From NCBI RefSeq assembly GCF_049472675.1, contig NZ_JAPNXM010000002.1:1-64000 (forward strand): a stretch of 64,000 bases of DNA, in the 5' to 3' direction. Below are positions 7,783-16,994 of the stretch, in pieces. The notes beneath the pieces were generated by a model. The model was not told the DNA's origin, did not search any database, and saw only the letters and a program-made list of their open reading frames with translations. The stretch comes from Deferribacter thermophilus. Its GTDB lineage: Bacteria; Chrysiogenota; Deferribacteres; Deferribacterales; Deferribacteraceae. Each line of letters opens with the position of its first letter. Within the stretch, counting starts at the first letter, position 1. The position numbers were made by a program, and so were the translations under genes.

Positions 7783-8768
7783 AGGTAATCTATAATCTCT
7801 TCAGGTTTTATGATATGATCAGCATAAGATAAAGCACATTTTGGCATACTAGGGGCAACAGCAGTCTCAGGATCTTGAACAATGATTTTGGCACCAACAT
7901 CTTTTGCATATTTAATACCATCTAAACCGTCATACCCCATACCAGTTATCTGAAAAATTATACATTTATTTTTATAAGCTGATGCAATAGATTTATAAAC
8001 ATTATTTATTGATGGGTAATATGCTTGCTGTTTATCAATTGGTGTTAGCTTAAACATATTTTTTTCAATAACGAAATTGTAAGCTGTGGGGGCTATATAA
8101 ACTTTGTCTTCAACTGGTAGACAATCAGTTATTAAAGCAGTCTGTTTATTAGATAAACCTGATAACCAGTCTTTTAGTTGAACCTCGAATCCAAATTCAT
8201 AATGATTTGCTACAATTACTGGTAAATTCTTAATATTTGATATTAATGGTATAATTGATTTTAAGACTTTTGGCCCACCTGTTGACCCCCCTATAACAAG
8301 GATTGACTCAAGTGCCTCTTTTTTAGGGTAATTGTCTAATTGTTTTTTATGTAAGCCAAGTTGAGTGTTGGTATTTTTTATTTGTATTTTAGATGAATTT
8401 TTAATCCTTATATATACTTTTTGTAAAAACTCATCATCAATTTCTAAAGGTTTTTTTATAATATCAACGAAGTAATCTATATTTAGTATGAAGCTTTTTT
8501 CTATTTCGAAATCTGATAAAGAGGTCATTAGAATGATAGGTGTAGGATTAATACTCATAATTGATTCTGCGACAGCGTCTCCATTCATTTTGGGTAGCAT
8601 TAAATCTAAAAGTACAACATCAGGCCTTAATTCTGCAAACATTCTAACAGCAGAAATCCCATCTGCCGCATAACCTAATATATTGATATCTTTGTAATGG
8701 CTTAATCTTTCTATGAGAGATGTCCTAAAATATGGGGAATCTTCTACAATTAAAATATTTTTTTTCAT
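7779..8768 (-). CDS. cheB: CheB: chemoreceptor methylesterase/glutamine deamidase
   Basis: The order of domains is a receiver (1-120) and a CheB methylesterase (150-329). Phospho-acceptor D55 lies in VLLDLMLPKMNG, and the acidic pair E9/D10 is present. The esterase has its triad: S162 in IGGSTGGP, H189 in VANHYEFG and D280 in GMGYDGLDG. CheB removes methyl groups put on by CheR and is activated by phosphate from CheA. It overlaps cheA by 4 bases and the unknown gene by 4 bases, so the three are coupled. Confidence 0.95.
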   Translation of the reverse strand: MKKNILIVEDSPYFRTSLIERLSHYKDINILGYAADGISAVRMFAELRPDVVLLDLMLPKMNGDAVAESIMSINPTPIILMTSLSDFEIEKSFILNIDYFVDIIKKPLEIDDEFLQKVYIRIKNSSKIQIKNTNTQLGLHKKQLDNYPKKEALESILVIGGSTGGPKVLKSIIPLISNIKNLPVIVANHYEFGFEVQLKDWLSGLSNKQTALITDCLPVEDKVYIAPTAYNFVIEKNMFKLTPIDKQQAYYPSINNVYKSIASAYKNKCIIFQITGMGYDGLDGIKYAKDVGAKIIVQDPETAVAPSMPKCALSYADHIIKPEEIIDYL

Positions 8769-10669
8769 ATCAACTCTTTAATTTTTTTTAAAAGAGCCTG
8801 ATTATCAAAATCCTTTTTTATAAAATAACCGTTTGCACCTAAGTTCATACCGTTTTGTATATCTTTCTGATCACCTCTTGAGGTTAACACAATTATCGGT
8901 AGATGGTCATCCTTTTCTCTAATTTTTTGGATTAAAGTAAAACCGTCCATTTCTGGCATCTCTATATCAGTTAATACTAAATTTACTTCGTTAGATTTTA
9001 GTATATTGATAGCTTCAATGCCATTTTTAGCTTTTATAATTTTGTAATTATTCTCGAGGATATTTTCCAGTGTATTCAGTATTATTTTATTATCATCAAC
9101 AATTAGTACAGTTTTCTTAGCACTTGGTTTGGTAGAAAAAGAATCTTCAGTTGTTTGAGGAACAATTAAAGGTTTTCCATCAAGTTCTGATGGTGAAAGG
9201 ATACCTATAGGAGCATTGTTATAAGTAGAAAAACCGATATAATGTTTATAAGCTCCATTAAAACCTTTTAATTTTATTATATCTAAAAGGATATTCTCTT
9301 TTGCCGATTCAAATATTAAAGCGGTAGCGGAATTTTTGAAAAACATTATCAATTTTTCCTTAACATTTGTGATGTTAAGAAGATTTGCTAAGCTAATAGT
9401 TGAGTATAGTTTGTTTTTATGTTGATAGTATTTTTTATTATCTTTTGAAATCAGCTTATTTTCGTCATATTTTTCAATTGAGTCTATAAAAGTTAGTGGG
9501 ATAGCTAAATCAAGTCCTGCTGAATAGATAATTTTTGTCATAATACTTTGGAATGTAAAAGGGACATTTAATAGAAATCTTGTATATCTATGCTTTTCCG
9601 TTTCCACTTCAATTATTCCACCGATACTTTCTATTTTCTCTTTAACAATTTGCATACCCACGCCTCTGCCACTTACTTCATCGATAGTTTCAGAAGTGGA
9701 AATTTTATCGGAAAAAATGAGGTTTATTACACTTTCTTCATTTAAATCTTTTAACTCTTCTTTTGAAATTAGTTTTGCTTCAATTGCTTTTGCAATAACT
9801 TTTTCTATATCTATACCTTGTCCATCATCTTCAACGGTGATAAGTATACGATCATTAAGTTTGTGATATGAAATTTTTATAGTTCCAGTCTCACTTTTAT
9901 TTGACTTTTTCCTTTCAGCAGGTGATTCTACCCCATGATATACTGCGTTTCTTACAATGTGGACTAAAGCTTCATTTATTACATTTATAATTGTTTCGTC
10001 AGCTTCGACATCAGAATTTTCTATAACAACTTTTATCTTTTTGTTAAATTTTGATGCTGTGGAAAAGGCAATATTTTTGATTTTTTCATCAAGTATGGAA
10101 AAAGATTTTAGATTTAATCTGTTAAGTTTGTAACCTAATGACTCTAATTTTGCATAAATTTTCTTTTTTAGATATTTTTCAATATTAATTTTTTCTAAAA
10201 TGTTGTGAATTTCGTTTTGGATTTCAAAATAATCTTTTTTTATTTCTACTATTTTATTTTGGTCAACTTTATTTGAATGATGAACACTTTTATCTAATGT
10301 GGGTGAACTTGAAACAGTTTTTCCTGAAAGTATATTATTAATATTTGTGCAAATGTCTTCAGGATTGTCTAAATTGTTTGGTATTTTTTCCAATTGGTCA
10401 ATAAGTTCTACTATTTTAACTTTATCACTTTCATTTAGATTCGTTTTTATCTTGTTGAAATAATTTTCAAGGTTGTGAAAGATATCCGTTAATCTTTTAA
10501 AACCTATGATTGCAGAAGAGCCTTTTAATGTGTGTAATTCTTTGATAATTTGATTAAAAACTGCTACATCATCAGTTTCAAAAAAACTATTGATATGGGT
10601 TCTAATGTTTTGTAAGTGTTCCTGTAATTCTTCAATAAAGACATCGAATAACTTTTTATCGATATTCAT
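8765..10669 (-). CDS. cheA: CheA-type histidine kinase with C-terminal receiver domain (CheA-REC hybrid)
   Basis: The 634 residues contain an HPt domain with H46 in ELHTLKGSS, a linker and a short dimerisation region. The ATPase domain follows, with N box EALVHIVRNAVYHG (233-245), G1 DDGQGID (281-287) and G2 GRGVGM (334-339). A weak CheW-like domain spans about 370-500 and a receiver about 520-634, with D525/D526 and phospho-acceptor D568. No separate CheY gene is present, so the fused receiver is the likely output or phosphate sink. This hybrid layout is that of WspE and FrzE. It overlaps cheB by 4 bases and starts 13 bases after the receptor gene. Confidence 0.93.
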   Translation of the reverse strand: MNIDKKLFDVFIEELQEHLQNIRTHINSFFETDDVAVFNQIIKELHTLKGSSAIIGFKRLTDIFHNLENYFNKIKTNLNESDKVKIVELIDQLEKIPNNLDNPEDICTNINNILSGKTVSSSPTLDKSVHHSNKVDQNKIVEIKKDYFEIQNEIHNILEKINIEKYLKKKIYAKLESLGYKLNRLNLKSFSILDEKIKNIAFSTASKFNKKIKVVIENSDVEADETIINVINEALVHIVRNAVYHGVESPAERKKSNKSETGTIKISYHKLNDRILITVEDDGQGIDIEKVIAKAIEAKLISKEELKDLNEESVINLIFSDKISTSETIDEVSGRGVGMQIVKEKIESIGGIIEVETEKHRYTRFLLNVPFTFQSIMTKIIYSAGLDLAIPLTFIDSIEKYDENKLISKDNKKYYQHKNKLYSTISLANLLNITNVKEKLIMFFKNSATALIFESAKENILLDIIKLKGFNGAYKHYIGFSTYNNAPIGILSPSELDGKPLIVPQTTEDSFSTKPSAKKTVLIVDDNKIILNTLENILENNYKIIKAKNGIEAINILKSNEVNLVLTDIEMPEMDGFTLIQKIREKDDHLPIIVLTSRGDQKDIQNGMNLGANGYFIKKDFDNQALLKKIKELI

Positions 10670-10682
10670 AGTTTTATCAATG

Positions 10683-12746
10683 TTATAATTTTTTTATTAC
10701 TTCCATAGTTTCTTTTAATGTTTTTGTTACAGCTTTAATATCTTGGGCAGTTTGTAAAGAGTTGTTTGCAGCGTTTAGGGCATCTTTCATAGCCATAGTA
10801 ATTTCATTTGAGCTGTTTGAGATATCGTTTGTTGCTTGTTTTAAATCTTTAACAGAATTTATTATTTCATATAAATTTGTATTTAAATCTTTTAAAGAAT
10901 TGAAAATCTGTTCAAAGTTTTCTGATAGTGATTTTATGTCGTTGTAGCCTTCATTTATATTTTTTATTGTTTCTTCAGCAATCATTACTGCTGTTGTGCT
11001 AAAGTTATTAATTTGTTCTATATTGTTTTCAATTTCGGAGGTAAAATTATATGTTTTTTCAGCTAAATCCCTTATTTCTTCAGCGATTATTTTAAAGCTT
11101 TCATTTGTAGAAGACTCTCTAACAGCTTCTATTGAAGCATTTAGGGATAAAATATTTGTTTGCTCTGAAATTTCATAAATTGTTTTTAATATCTTTTTGA
11201 TTTCATTTGTTTTGTTGTTTAGGTTATTTATTATCTCAAATACTTCCTTTACTTTGTTTGTTAACTCTTTCATCCCTTCGTTTGATTCACTAAGTGAGTT
11301 TTCGGTTTGAAGAGTGATTTCGTTTATTGTATCACTTTTTTGTGCGATATTATTAAGAGTGGTTAAAATCTGCTCCGTTGAGGTATTTAACTCCATTATT
11401 GAAGTATTCGATTCGGCTACAGTGGCATTTTGTTGTGCTAACATAGCACTTAATGAATTGGCGTTTGTCTCAAGCTCTGATGAGGAGCTTGTGAGATGTG
11501 AAACGGCTTCTTCTATATTTAATAAAATTTTTTCAAGTTTATTAGCTCTTTCTTCTTGAGCTTTTTGCTCAATTTTTTGACTTGTGATGTCATGAAATGT
11601 AATCAAGTACCCCAACAGCTTATTTTCTGTATCAAACAGTTTGGTCAGTCTTACTATAAAGTAGGCATTATTTTTTACATCAAATAACTCAAATTTTGTT
11701 TTTTGTTTAATTGAATTTACAAATTTGTCTAAGTTTTCTTCAAGAATTTTTAAGCTTTCAGGTATGATATTATAAAAATTATAATCTGTATCTTTATCAA
11801 GATTAAATAATTCATCAAAAAATCTATTTTTAAAAATAATATTTAGACTTTTATCTAACATGGCTACGGGGATAGGTAATCTTGATAAAATGGTAAGTAC
11901 TTTTAGTTCATTAGATTTTAGCTCTGTCAGGGTTTCTTCGGCAGCTTTTGCGATTAGATCGTATTCAATTATATTAAAATCTTTAAATGTGACCTCTTTT
12001 TCCCCTTTTTTTATCGCTTTAAAGTTTGTGAATAGATTGAAAAGCGGTTTGGTTGAAAATCTTATGAAAAGTAGCTCAGTGATTAGCCAGATGATATAAA
12101 GAAAGATTGTTAAGATAATTATAGATACCACCTTGTTTGAAGATAAGAAATGGTTGTATTTTGGAATAAAATAGATATCAAAATTTAAGTCTGCAAAGTT
12201 TAAAAGCAGTGAATTATTTGAGTTATCAATTATTATATCTGAAATAACCTTTTTATTTTCTGAGTTAAAAACAGTGGAATTATATTTAATTATTATATTA
12301 GCTATTGAATTGTTAATATCAAGTTTTGCTTTATATATCAGTTGATGAATATTATTACCAATTAATAGGTATCTGTTGATAACCAGTTTGCTGTTATCTA
12401 AGTAAACAAATTTGATTTGTTTATTTTTCACTATTAAACTAATTAAATCTTTTGGTAGTGAGCTACTTTCTAATTTATAAGTTTTTACATCGTAGAGTTT
12501 TGATTTTAGGGTTGGTAATTTTTCTAAATTTTCTAAAGCTAAATTATCAAATGCATTTTCTTCGGTATTAATTTCAGAGTATATTAACCATTTGATATTG
12601 TGGGCGTATTGTTTTAATAATCGGTTGCCTGTTTCTTTTATTTGATTATTGATTACTGAATAAAAAATGTATGCAAAAATTGCAAACAATAAAGTAAGAG
12701 CAAAAATTCTTAAAATGAGAATATTTTTTAAGCTTATTTTTTTCAT
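10683..12746 (-). CDS. Methyl-accepting chemotaxis protein with periplasmic sensor and cytoplasmic PAS domain
   Basis: The receptor has membrane segments at about 8-30 and 205-228, enclosing an extracytoplasmic region of about 175 residues of unrecognised type. After a short HAMP-like region, a PAS domain covers about 285-395 (ILSRLPIPVAMLDKSLNII ... YLITFHDITSQ). The signalling domain takes the C-terminal 290 residues, with the conserved QTNILSLNASIEAVRE and IIAEEIRDLAEKT at the tip. It may sense both an external ligand and an internal signal. The start overlaps the stop of the cheW gene by 4 bases. As the only receptor in the operon it is the likely input for the CheA-REC kinase. Confidence 0.93.
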   Translation of the reverse strand: MKKISLKNILILRIFALTLLFAIFAYIFYSVINNQIKETGNRLLKQYAHNIKWLIYSEINTEENAFDNLALENLEKLPTLKSKLYDVKTYKLESSSLPKDLISLIVKNKQIKFVYLDNSKLVINRYLLIGNNIHQLIYKAKLDINNSIANIIIKYNSTVFNSENKKVISDIIIDNSNNSLLLNFADLNFDIYFIPKYNHFLSSNKVVSIIILTIFLYIIWLITELLFIRFSTKPLFNLFTNFKAIKKGEKEVTFKDFNIIEYDLIAKAAEETLTELKSNELKVLTILSRLPIPVAMLDKSLNIIFKNRFFDELFNLDKDTDYNFYNIIPESLKILEENLDKFVNSIKQKTKFELFDVKNNAYFIVRLTKLFDTENKLLGYLITFHDITSQKIEQKAQEERANKLEKILLNIEEAVSHLTSSSSELETNANSLSAMLAQQNATVAESNTSIMELNTSTEQILTTLNNIAQKSDTINEITLQTENSLSESNEGMKELTNKVKEVFEIINNLNNKTNEIKKILKTIYEISEQTNILSLNASIEAVRESSTNESFKIIAEEIRDLAEKTYNFTSEIENNIEQINNFSTTAVMIAEETIKNINEGYNDIKSLSENFEQIFNSLKDLNTNLYEIINSVKDLKQATNDISNSSNEITMAMKDALNAANNSLQTAQDIKAVTKTLKETMEVIKKL

Positions 12747-13156
12747 TGTGCCTCCTTTGAGAGTGTTTGGGCTATTAGTTTTTTTATATTTTCCAAGTTA
12801 AGATTATATACTAATTGTTCATCTTTTTTAAAAATATTTGTAATAAATTCATTGTTGTTTGAATTTTCAATCTTCTCACCTAAATCGCTTTCTATCTTTA
12901 TCTTTCCATCACTTGTAAGTATAAAATTGTATTCATTATGCAAAAGTATCAGTTTCCTTGATATGGAAACATTTGGAAATTTAAACAAATAATTTATATT
13001 AAAAATTGGGTATAAATCACCTTTTATATTTGAAACCCCTACCAGAATATTTTCAAAAAAAGGTAGTGGGTATATTTTTTTGGTCAAAAAGATACTCTTA
13101 ACATCATTTATATCTACTGCAAATAAGTTTTGGTTATTTTCAAATAATAAAAACAT
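12743..13156 (-). CDS. cheW: CheW-like adaptor protein
   Basis: At 137 residues this is a single, rather diverged CheW domain: FAVDINDVKSIFL, then LPFFENILVGVSNIKGDLYPIFNI, which corresponds to the P..v.G..nlRG.v.P...l pattern of CheW. It would bridge the receptor and CheA. It is the first gene of the chemosensory operon and overlaps the receptor gene by 4 bases. Its start lies 46 bases from the divergent permease gene. No clear Shine-Dalgarno sequence is visible before ATG. Confidence 0.85.
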   Translation of the reverse strand: MFLLFENNQNLFAVDINDVKSIFLTKKIYPLPFFENILVGVSNIKGDLYPIFNINYLFKFPNVSISRKLILLHNEYNFILTSDGKIKIESDLGEKIENSNNNEFITNIFKKDEQLVYNLNLENIKKLIAQTLSKEAQ

Positions 13157-13190
13157 TTTAAATATTCTTTATAAATTTTTTCTTCTATGT

Positions 13191-13202
13191 TATAATTTTA
13201 GC
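13191..13202 (+). promoter_or_regulatory. -10 element placed for a leaderless transcript of the permease gene
   Basis: TATAAT (13191-13196) is separated from the ATG at 13203 by only six bases (TTTAGC). A start of transcription at the usual distance would fall on or next to the A of the start codon. No Shine-Dalgarno sequence is present. The -35 region is poor (TTTATA at 13168). Confidence 0.5.
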
Positions 13203-14237
13203 ATGGATTTTATGAAAATTGAATTAAATTTTAAAAATTTTTTGATTATTTTATTTCTTGTATGTTTTATATTTATTATTTTTAAGATAAAAAGCTTACT
13301 TACACCCTTTGCCCTTGCATTTTTTATCTCTTATCTTTTAGATCCAATTGTTGATAAATTGGAAAATTTGAAAATTAACAGAACAATTGCTGTTATAATT
13401 GTTTTTATATTTTTCAGTTTAATTTTTACTATGACATTTATTTTTGTAGTTCCAATAATGGTTAACGAAATAAATAGTTTACTTAAAAAGATCCCTGAAT
13501 ACTTACAAAGGCTGGATTTGAAGCTAAAGGAGTATAACTATTATTTACTTATACAACCTTATATAAATGAGATCAAAGGTGCAATAATTAAAAATCTGGG
13601 GAAGATTTCTAATGTATTATCGGATGTTGTTGGTACTTTAAGCGGTTATCTGGGCAGTTTTGTAAATTTTATTATTCTTTATTCTATTGTCCCCATTTTG
13701 GTTTTTTATTTTTTAAAAGATTTCGATGTGTTGATTGATAAAGGACGAACCATATTAAAAAATAAAGGGTTGGAAGATGTTATAATCAAAGCAGAAAAGT
13801 TCAATGATATTTTGAGAAGATACTTTAGGGGTCAGTTTATTGTTTCAATATTTTTGGGGGTTATGTATAGCATAACATTGTTAATTATTGGTGTTGATGG
13901 TGCTGTTTTTGTTGGCGTAATTTCTGGATTATTAAGTATGGTGCCATATCTGGGTTTTATAGTTGGGTTTGTTACCTCTATTTTGTTAGTAATTATTCAG
14001 TTTCAAGATTTTATACATATCTTGTATGTAATAATTGGATTTGCTGTGGTTCAGGTAATAGAGAGTAATTTTGTTACGCCTAAGGTTGTTGGTGAAAGTT
14101 TGGGGTTGCACCCTGTTGCAGTTATTTTTGCCATAATGGTTGGAGGATCGCTTTTTGGTATCGCTGGTATGATCTTTTCTCTTCCTGTTGCAGCTCTTAT
14201 AAAGGTATCCTTTTTTGATAACCTTTTGAAAGAGTAA
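13203..14237 (+). CDS. AI-2E transporter family (PerM-like) membrane permease
   Basis: The protein (344 residues) is very hydrophobic and fits the PerM/AI-2E exporter family. The N-terminal membrane pair is followed by LLTPFALAFFISYLLDPIVDKLE, a soluble middle section and four or more membrane segments. The conserved C-terminal motifs are VVQVIESNFVTPKVVGESLGLHPV and GMIFSLPVAAL. Members move small signals, ions or sodium/protons, and the substrate cannot be named. The ATG at 13203 (MDFMKIEL) is preferred over an upstream in-frame ATG inside the cheW promoter region. The message is probably leaderless. It runs convergent to yraN with only 23 bases between them. Confidence 0.85.
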   Translation: MDFMKIELNFKNFLIILFLVCFIFIIFKIKSLLTPFALAFFISYLLDPIVDKLENLKINRTIAVIIVFIFFSLIFTMTFIFVVPIMVNEINSLLKKIPEYLQRLDLKLKEYNYYLLIQPYINEIKGAIIKNLGKISNVLSDVVGTLSGYLGSFVNFIILYSIVPILVFYFLKDFDVLIDKGRTILKNKGLEDVIIKAEKFNDILRRYFRGQFIVSIFLGVMYSITLLIIGVDGAVFVGVISGLLSMVPYLGFIVGFVTSILLVIIQFQDFIHILYVIIGFAVVQVIESNFVTPKVVGESLGLHPVAVIFAIMVGGSLFGIAGMIFSLPVAALIKVSFFDNLLKE

Positions 14238-14260
14238 TCATATTTAAGGTAGATGATATT

Positions 14261-14599
14261 TTATAGAGTAAATGCATTTTCAATATGTGTAATTTTTTCC
14301 TTATCGATTGATATTACATCAAAGCGGATGAGCTTATCTAAAAAATTGTTTTTTGTTATAAAAAAGTTTGCAGTTTTAATTATTTTTTCTATTTTGCGAT
14401 TGTCAACTGCTTCAAAACCTGCTCCAAATTTTTTGTTATTTCTTGTTTTTACCTCAATAAAAATAATCTGGTTATCTTTTTGGGCGATTATATCTATTTC
14501 ACCATATTTTGATTTAAAATTTTTTTCTAAAATTTGATACCCCTGTTTTTCTAAATATTTAGCAGCTTTGTTTTCCCCAAATTTTCCAAGATTAAACAT
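14261..14599 (-). CDS. YraN family (UPF0102) nuclease-like protein
   Basis: This 112-residue protein matches the YraN family, which has the fold of Holliday-junction/restriction-type nucleases. It opens with GKFGENKAAKYLEKQGYQILEKNFKSK. The nuclease-like core motif is GEIDIIAQ...IIFIEVKTR, with the acidic and ExK residues in place. Function in cells is not settled; DNA processing is presumed. It overlaps rnhB by 8 bases. The yraN-rnhB adjacency is common in bacteria. Confidence 0.9.
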   Translation of the reverse strand: MFNLGKFGENKAAKYLEKQGYQILEKNFKSKYGEIDIIAQKDNQIIFIEVKTRNNKKFGAGFEAVDNRKIEKIIKTANFFITKNNFLDKLIRFDVISIDKEKITHIENAFTL

Positions 14600-15155
14600 A
14601 GTTTTTTAAAAAGCTTTTTCTATGTAATTCACAAATTCCAAACTTTCTTATAGCCTCTATATGCTCTTTTGTGCCATAACCTTTGTTTTTATACCAGTTA
14701 TATTCTGGATATTTTATATGAAGTTTTTTCATAAGATTGTCTCTATAAACTTTTGCTATTATTGATGCTGCAGCAATATTTTGAAATATTGACTCCCCTT
14801 TGTTCACTGAGGTGATTTCACATCCATAATAATTTTTTAATTTCACAGCATCTATCGCTATAAAATCATATTTTGATTTTAATTTAGATAAGGCTATATG
14901 CATTGCTTGTTTTGTAGCTTGTAAAATGTTTATTTTATCAATTACTTTGTTACAAACAACTGCAAAACTATAATCTAATGCAATCTCTTTTATATATTGA
15001 GCTAACTTTTCCCTTTGCCTTTCTGAAATCTTTTTTGAGTCAATAATTCTTTCATCTTTAAAGTCAGAAGGCAAGATGACTGCAGCAACTACTAAAGGCC
15101 CTGCAAAGCAACCTCTGCCTACCTCATCAAGACCTGCATAAACCTGTTTTTTCAT
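14592..15155 (-). CDS. rnhB: Ribonuclease HII
   Basis: RNase HII cuts the RNA strand of RNA-DNA hybrids and removes single ribonucleotides from DNA. The N-terminal AGLDEVGRGCFAGPLVVAAV carries the DExGRG active-site signature (Asp and Glu), with further acidic residues at FIAIDAVK and in the SIIAKVYRDNLM stretch. Length is 187 residues, normal for the family. I start it at ATG 15155 and not at the upstream TTG (15170). The start lies inside the 3' end of hypB (29-base overlap), so the two are probably translated from one message. Confidence 0.94.
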   Translation of the reverse strand: MKKQVYAGLDEVGRGCFAGPLVVAAVILPSDFKDERIIDSKKISERQREKLAQYIKEIALDYSFAVVCNKVIDKINILQATKQAMHIALSKLKSKYDFIAIDAVKLKNYYGCEITSVNKGESIFQNIAAASIIAKVYRDNLMKKLHIKYPEYNWYKNKGYGTKEHIEAIRKFGICELHRKSFLKNYV

Positions 15156-15801
15156 AGTATTTTTCTTCAATCCAGTTGATTACATTATCAATGCCACTTT
15201 TTGTTTTGCATGAAGTTTCAAATATTTCTAAACTGCTATTTATCCCTCTAGCGTAAGCTTTACATTTTTCCACATCAAAATCTAATACTGGAATTAAGTC
15301 TGTTTTGTTTATTATCAATGCAGAAGAGTTCCTAATTACAGTTGGATACTTGATTGGTTTGTCTTCTCCTTCGGTAGTACTTATAAGTGCTATTTTATAA
15401 TCTTCTCCAAGATCAAACTCAGCTGGGCAGACTAAATTACCAACATTTTCTATTATTAAAATATTTAACTCTTTTAATGAAAATGATGATAATGCTTTCT
15501 CGATACCACTTGATTCTAAATGGCAAGCTCCATGAGTATTAATTTGATAGCAGGTTACTCCTATTTTTCTTATCCTTTCTGCATCATTCTCTGTGGCAAG
15601 ATCCCCTTCTATTACTCCAACATTATATTTTTCTTTTAAAATGGGCAGGATAGATTCTAATAGTGATGTTTTCCCGCTGCCAGGTGATGATAAAAAGTTT
15701 AAAACAAGAATATTGTTTTCCTTAAAGAGCATTCGCAAATATTTTGCTTTTTGTTCATTTTTTGTCAAAATTTTTGTCTCTACTTTTATATTTCCCATCA
15801 T
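15127..15801 (-). CDS. hypB: HypB: GTPase for nickel insertion into hydrogenase
   Basis: HypB works with HypA to load nickel into [NiFe]-hydrogenase. The P loop is SSPGSGKTSLLE and later GTPase motifs include EGDLATENDAERI and INKTDL. The metal site between subunits is seen as GACHLE with Cys and His. The N-terminal His-rich nickel storage tail of some HypB proteins is absent. The first ATG of a doubled pair overlaps the hypA stop (ATGATG), with AGAGG just before it. No hydrogenase structural gene is in the window. Confidence 0.94.
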   Translation of the reverse strand: MMGNIKVETKILTKNEQKAKYLRMLFKENNILVLNFLSSPGSGKTSLLESILPILKEKYNVGVIEGDLATENDAERIRKIGVTCYQINTHGACHLESSGIEKALSSFSLKELNILIIENVGNLVCPAEFDLGEDYKIALISTTEGEDKPIKYPTVIRNSSALIINKTDLIPVLDFDVEKCKAYARGINSSLEIFETSCKTKSGIDNVINWIEEKYYEKTGLCRS

Positions 15802-16139
15802 TCTACCTCTATTTCTGTTATATTTAATTCTTCCCCTTCGATTATTTTCACATTTAAAGAGTTGCAATTTTTACAGCTAAAAAAATAACCATCATAGTTG
15901 TTTATAAAGCCGCACTCCTCACATTCCCCTTTTATTAAAACTTCTTCAACTTCTAATGTGCTGTTTTCTGCTATGGTTCCTTCTTTTAGTGCGTCAAAGG
16001 CAAATAACAAAGAGTTTATATCTACAGCGGCTAACTTTCCTATTTTAACAAAAACTTTTTTTATTATTTTAGCATCATTTTGTTTTGCTGTATCAATTGC
16101 AATATCCAAGATGTTTTGAGCTATACTTGCTTCATGCAT
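15798..16139 (-). CDS. hypA: HypA: nickel metallochaperone for hydrogenase maturation
   Basis: HypA starts with MHE, whose His binds nickel; the ATG at 16139 gives exactly this (MHEASIAQNIL). The zinc site is two CxxC pairs, CEECG and CKNC, near residues 76-98. The length of 113 residues is standard. The upstream in-frame start would add a tail the family does not have. It is the first gene of hypA-hypB-rnhB-yraN. A promoter with a -10 box six bases before the ATG suggests a leaderless transcript. Confidence 0.94.
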   Translation of the reverse strand: MHEASIAQNILDIAIDTAKQNDAKIIKKVFVKIGKLAAVDINSLLFAFDALKEGTIAENSTLEVEEVLIKGECEECGFINNYDGYFFSCKNCNSLNVKIIEGEELNITEIEVE

Positions 16140-16145
16140 GTTTTT

Positions 16146-16174
16146 TTGATAGCACAATGTCTTCTTATTTGCAA
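16146..16174 (-). promoter_or_regulatory. Promoter of hypA, leaderless arrangement
   Basis: On the minus strand TTGCAA (16169-16174) is followed by a 17-base spacer and TATCAA (16146-16151). Six bases then lead directly to the hypA ATG at 16139. No ribosome-binding site is present. Confidence 0.55.
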
Positions 16175-16220
16175 TATGAATAAAAATTTGTTATTTTATT
16201 TTTAGTATTGAGAGGAAAAG

Positions 16221-16958
16221 ATGCTGGAGATACTACTTTTTATAGTGGGAGTTGTTTCGGGTTTTATAAATGTTTTGGCTGGTGGCGGCTCTTTTTTGAC
16301 AATCCCCCTTTTAATATTTATGGGGCTTCCGCCCACAGTTGCTAATGGCACAAACAGGCTTGGTGTTTTTTTACAGTCACTTTTTGCTGTAAGAAAATTT
16401 CATCAATATAAAGTGTTTAATGCTAAATTTGCTTTAGCTGTATCAATTCCTGCTACTATGGGTGCGATTTTTGGGGCATATCTTGCTACAATTATTAGCG
16501 ATGCTGCATTTAAAAAATATCTTGCAATAATTATGATTGTAATAACATTTATTTCGATTTTAAATCCTGTAAAAAATATACAATCAAAAGATATGGAATA
16601 TTCTTTTAAAAGAAAAGTAGTGTTGTTTTTAGTGTTTTTTCTTATAGGGATTTATGGTGGGTTTGTGCAGGCTGGTGTAGGTTTTTTGATCCTTGCAGGT
16701 ATAACTTTGACAGGATTTAATTTAGTTGAAGGTAATGCTATTAAAACCTTTGTTATTATGGTATTTACTATCTTTGCACTGATAATTTTTATTGCAAATA
16801 ATAAAGTGGATTTTGTTTTAGGGCTTATTCTTGGGGTTGGTAATATTATAGGTGCTCTACTTGGGACAAAGGTTACTGTGGAGAAAGGGCATAATTTTAT
16901 ACAAAAAGTTGTGATTGTTTGTATTATTATCTTTGCAATAAAACTTTTAGTAAGTTAA
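16221..16958 (+). CDS. TauE/SafE family (DUF81) membrane permease
   Basis: The 245-residue protein has about eight membrane helices and the family hallmark near the start: GFINVLAGGGSFLTIP, followed by ANGTNRLGVFLQS. The second half repeats this with GGFVQAGVGFLILAGI. TauE/SafE proteins export sulfite, sulfoacetate or related organic anions, or import them; the substrate here is not deducible. AGAGGAAAAG precedes ATG. It stands alone between the hyp operon and a bidirectional terminator. Confidence 0.88.
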   Translation: MLEILLFIVGVVSGFINVLAGGGSFLTIPLLIFMGLPPTVANGTNRLGVFLQSLFAVRKFHQYKVFNAKFALAVSIPATMGAIFGAYLATIISDAAFKKYLAIIMIVITFISILNPVKNIQSKDMEYSFKRKVVLFLVFFLIGIYGGFVQAGVGFLILAGITLTGFNLVEGNAIKTFVIMVFTIFALIIFIANNKVDFVLGLILGVGNIIGALLGTKVTVEKGHNFIQKVVIVCIIIFAIKLLVS

Positions 16959-16992
16959 AAAAATAGGGCTCTTAATGAGCCCCTATTTTTTT
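16958..16992. terminator. Bidirectional intrinsic terminator
   Basis: The arms GGGCTC and GAGCCC flank the loop TTAAT, inside an outer A-rich/T-rich pair (AAATA/CTATTT). A-tract on the left and T-tract on the right allow it to act on both strands. It ends the TauE gene (plus) and the 31-codon gene (minus). Confidence 0.85.
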
Positions 16993-16994
16993 AA

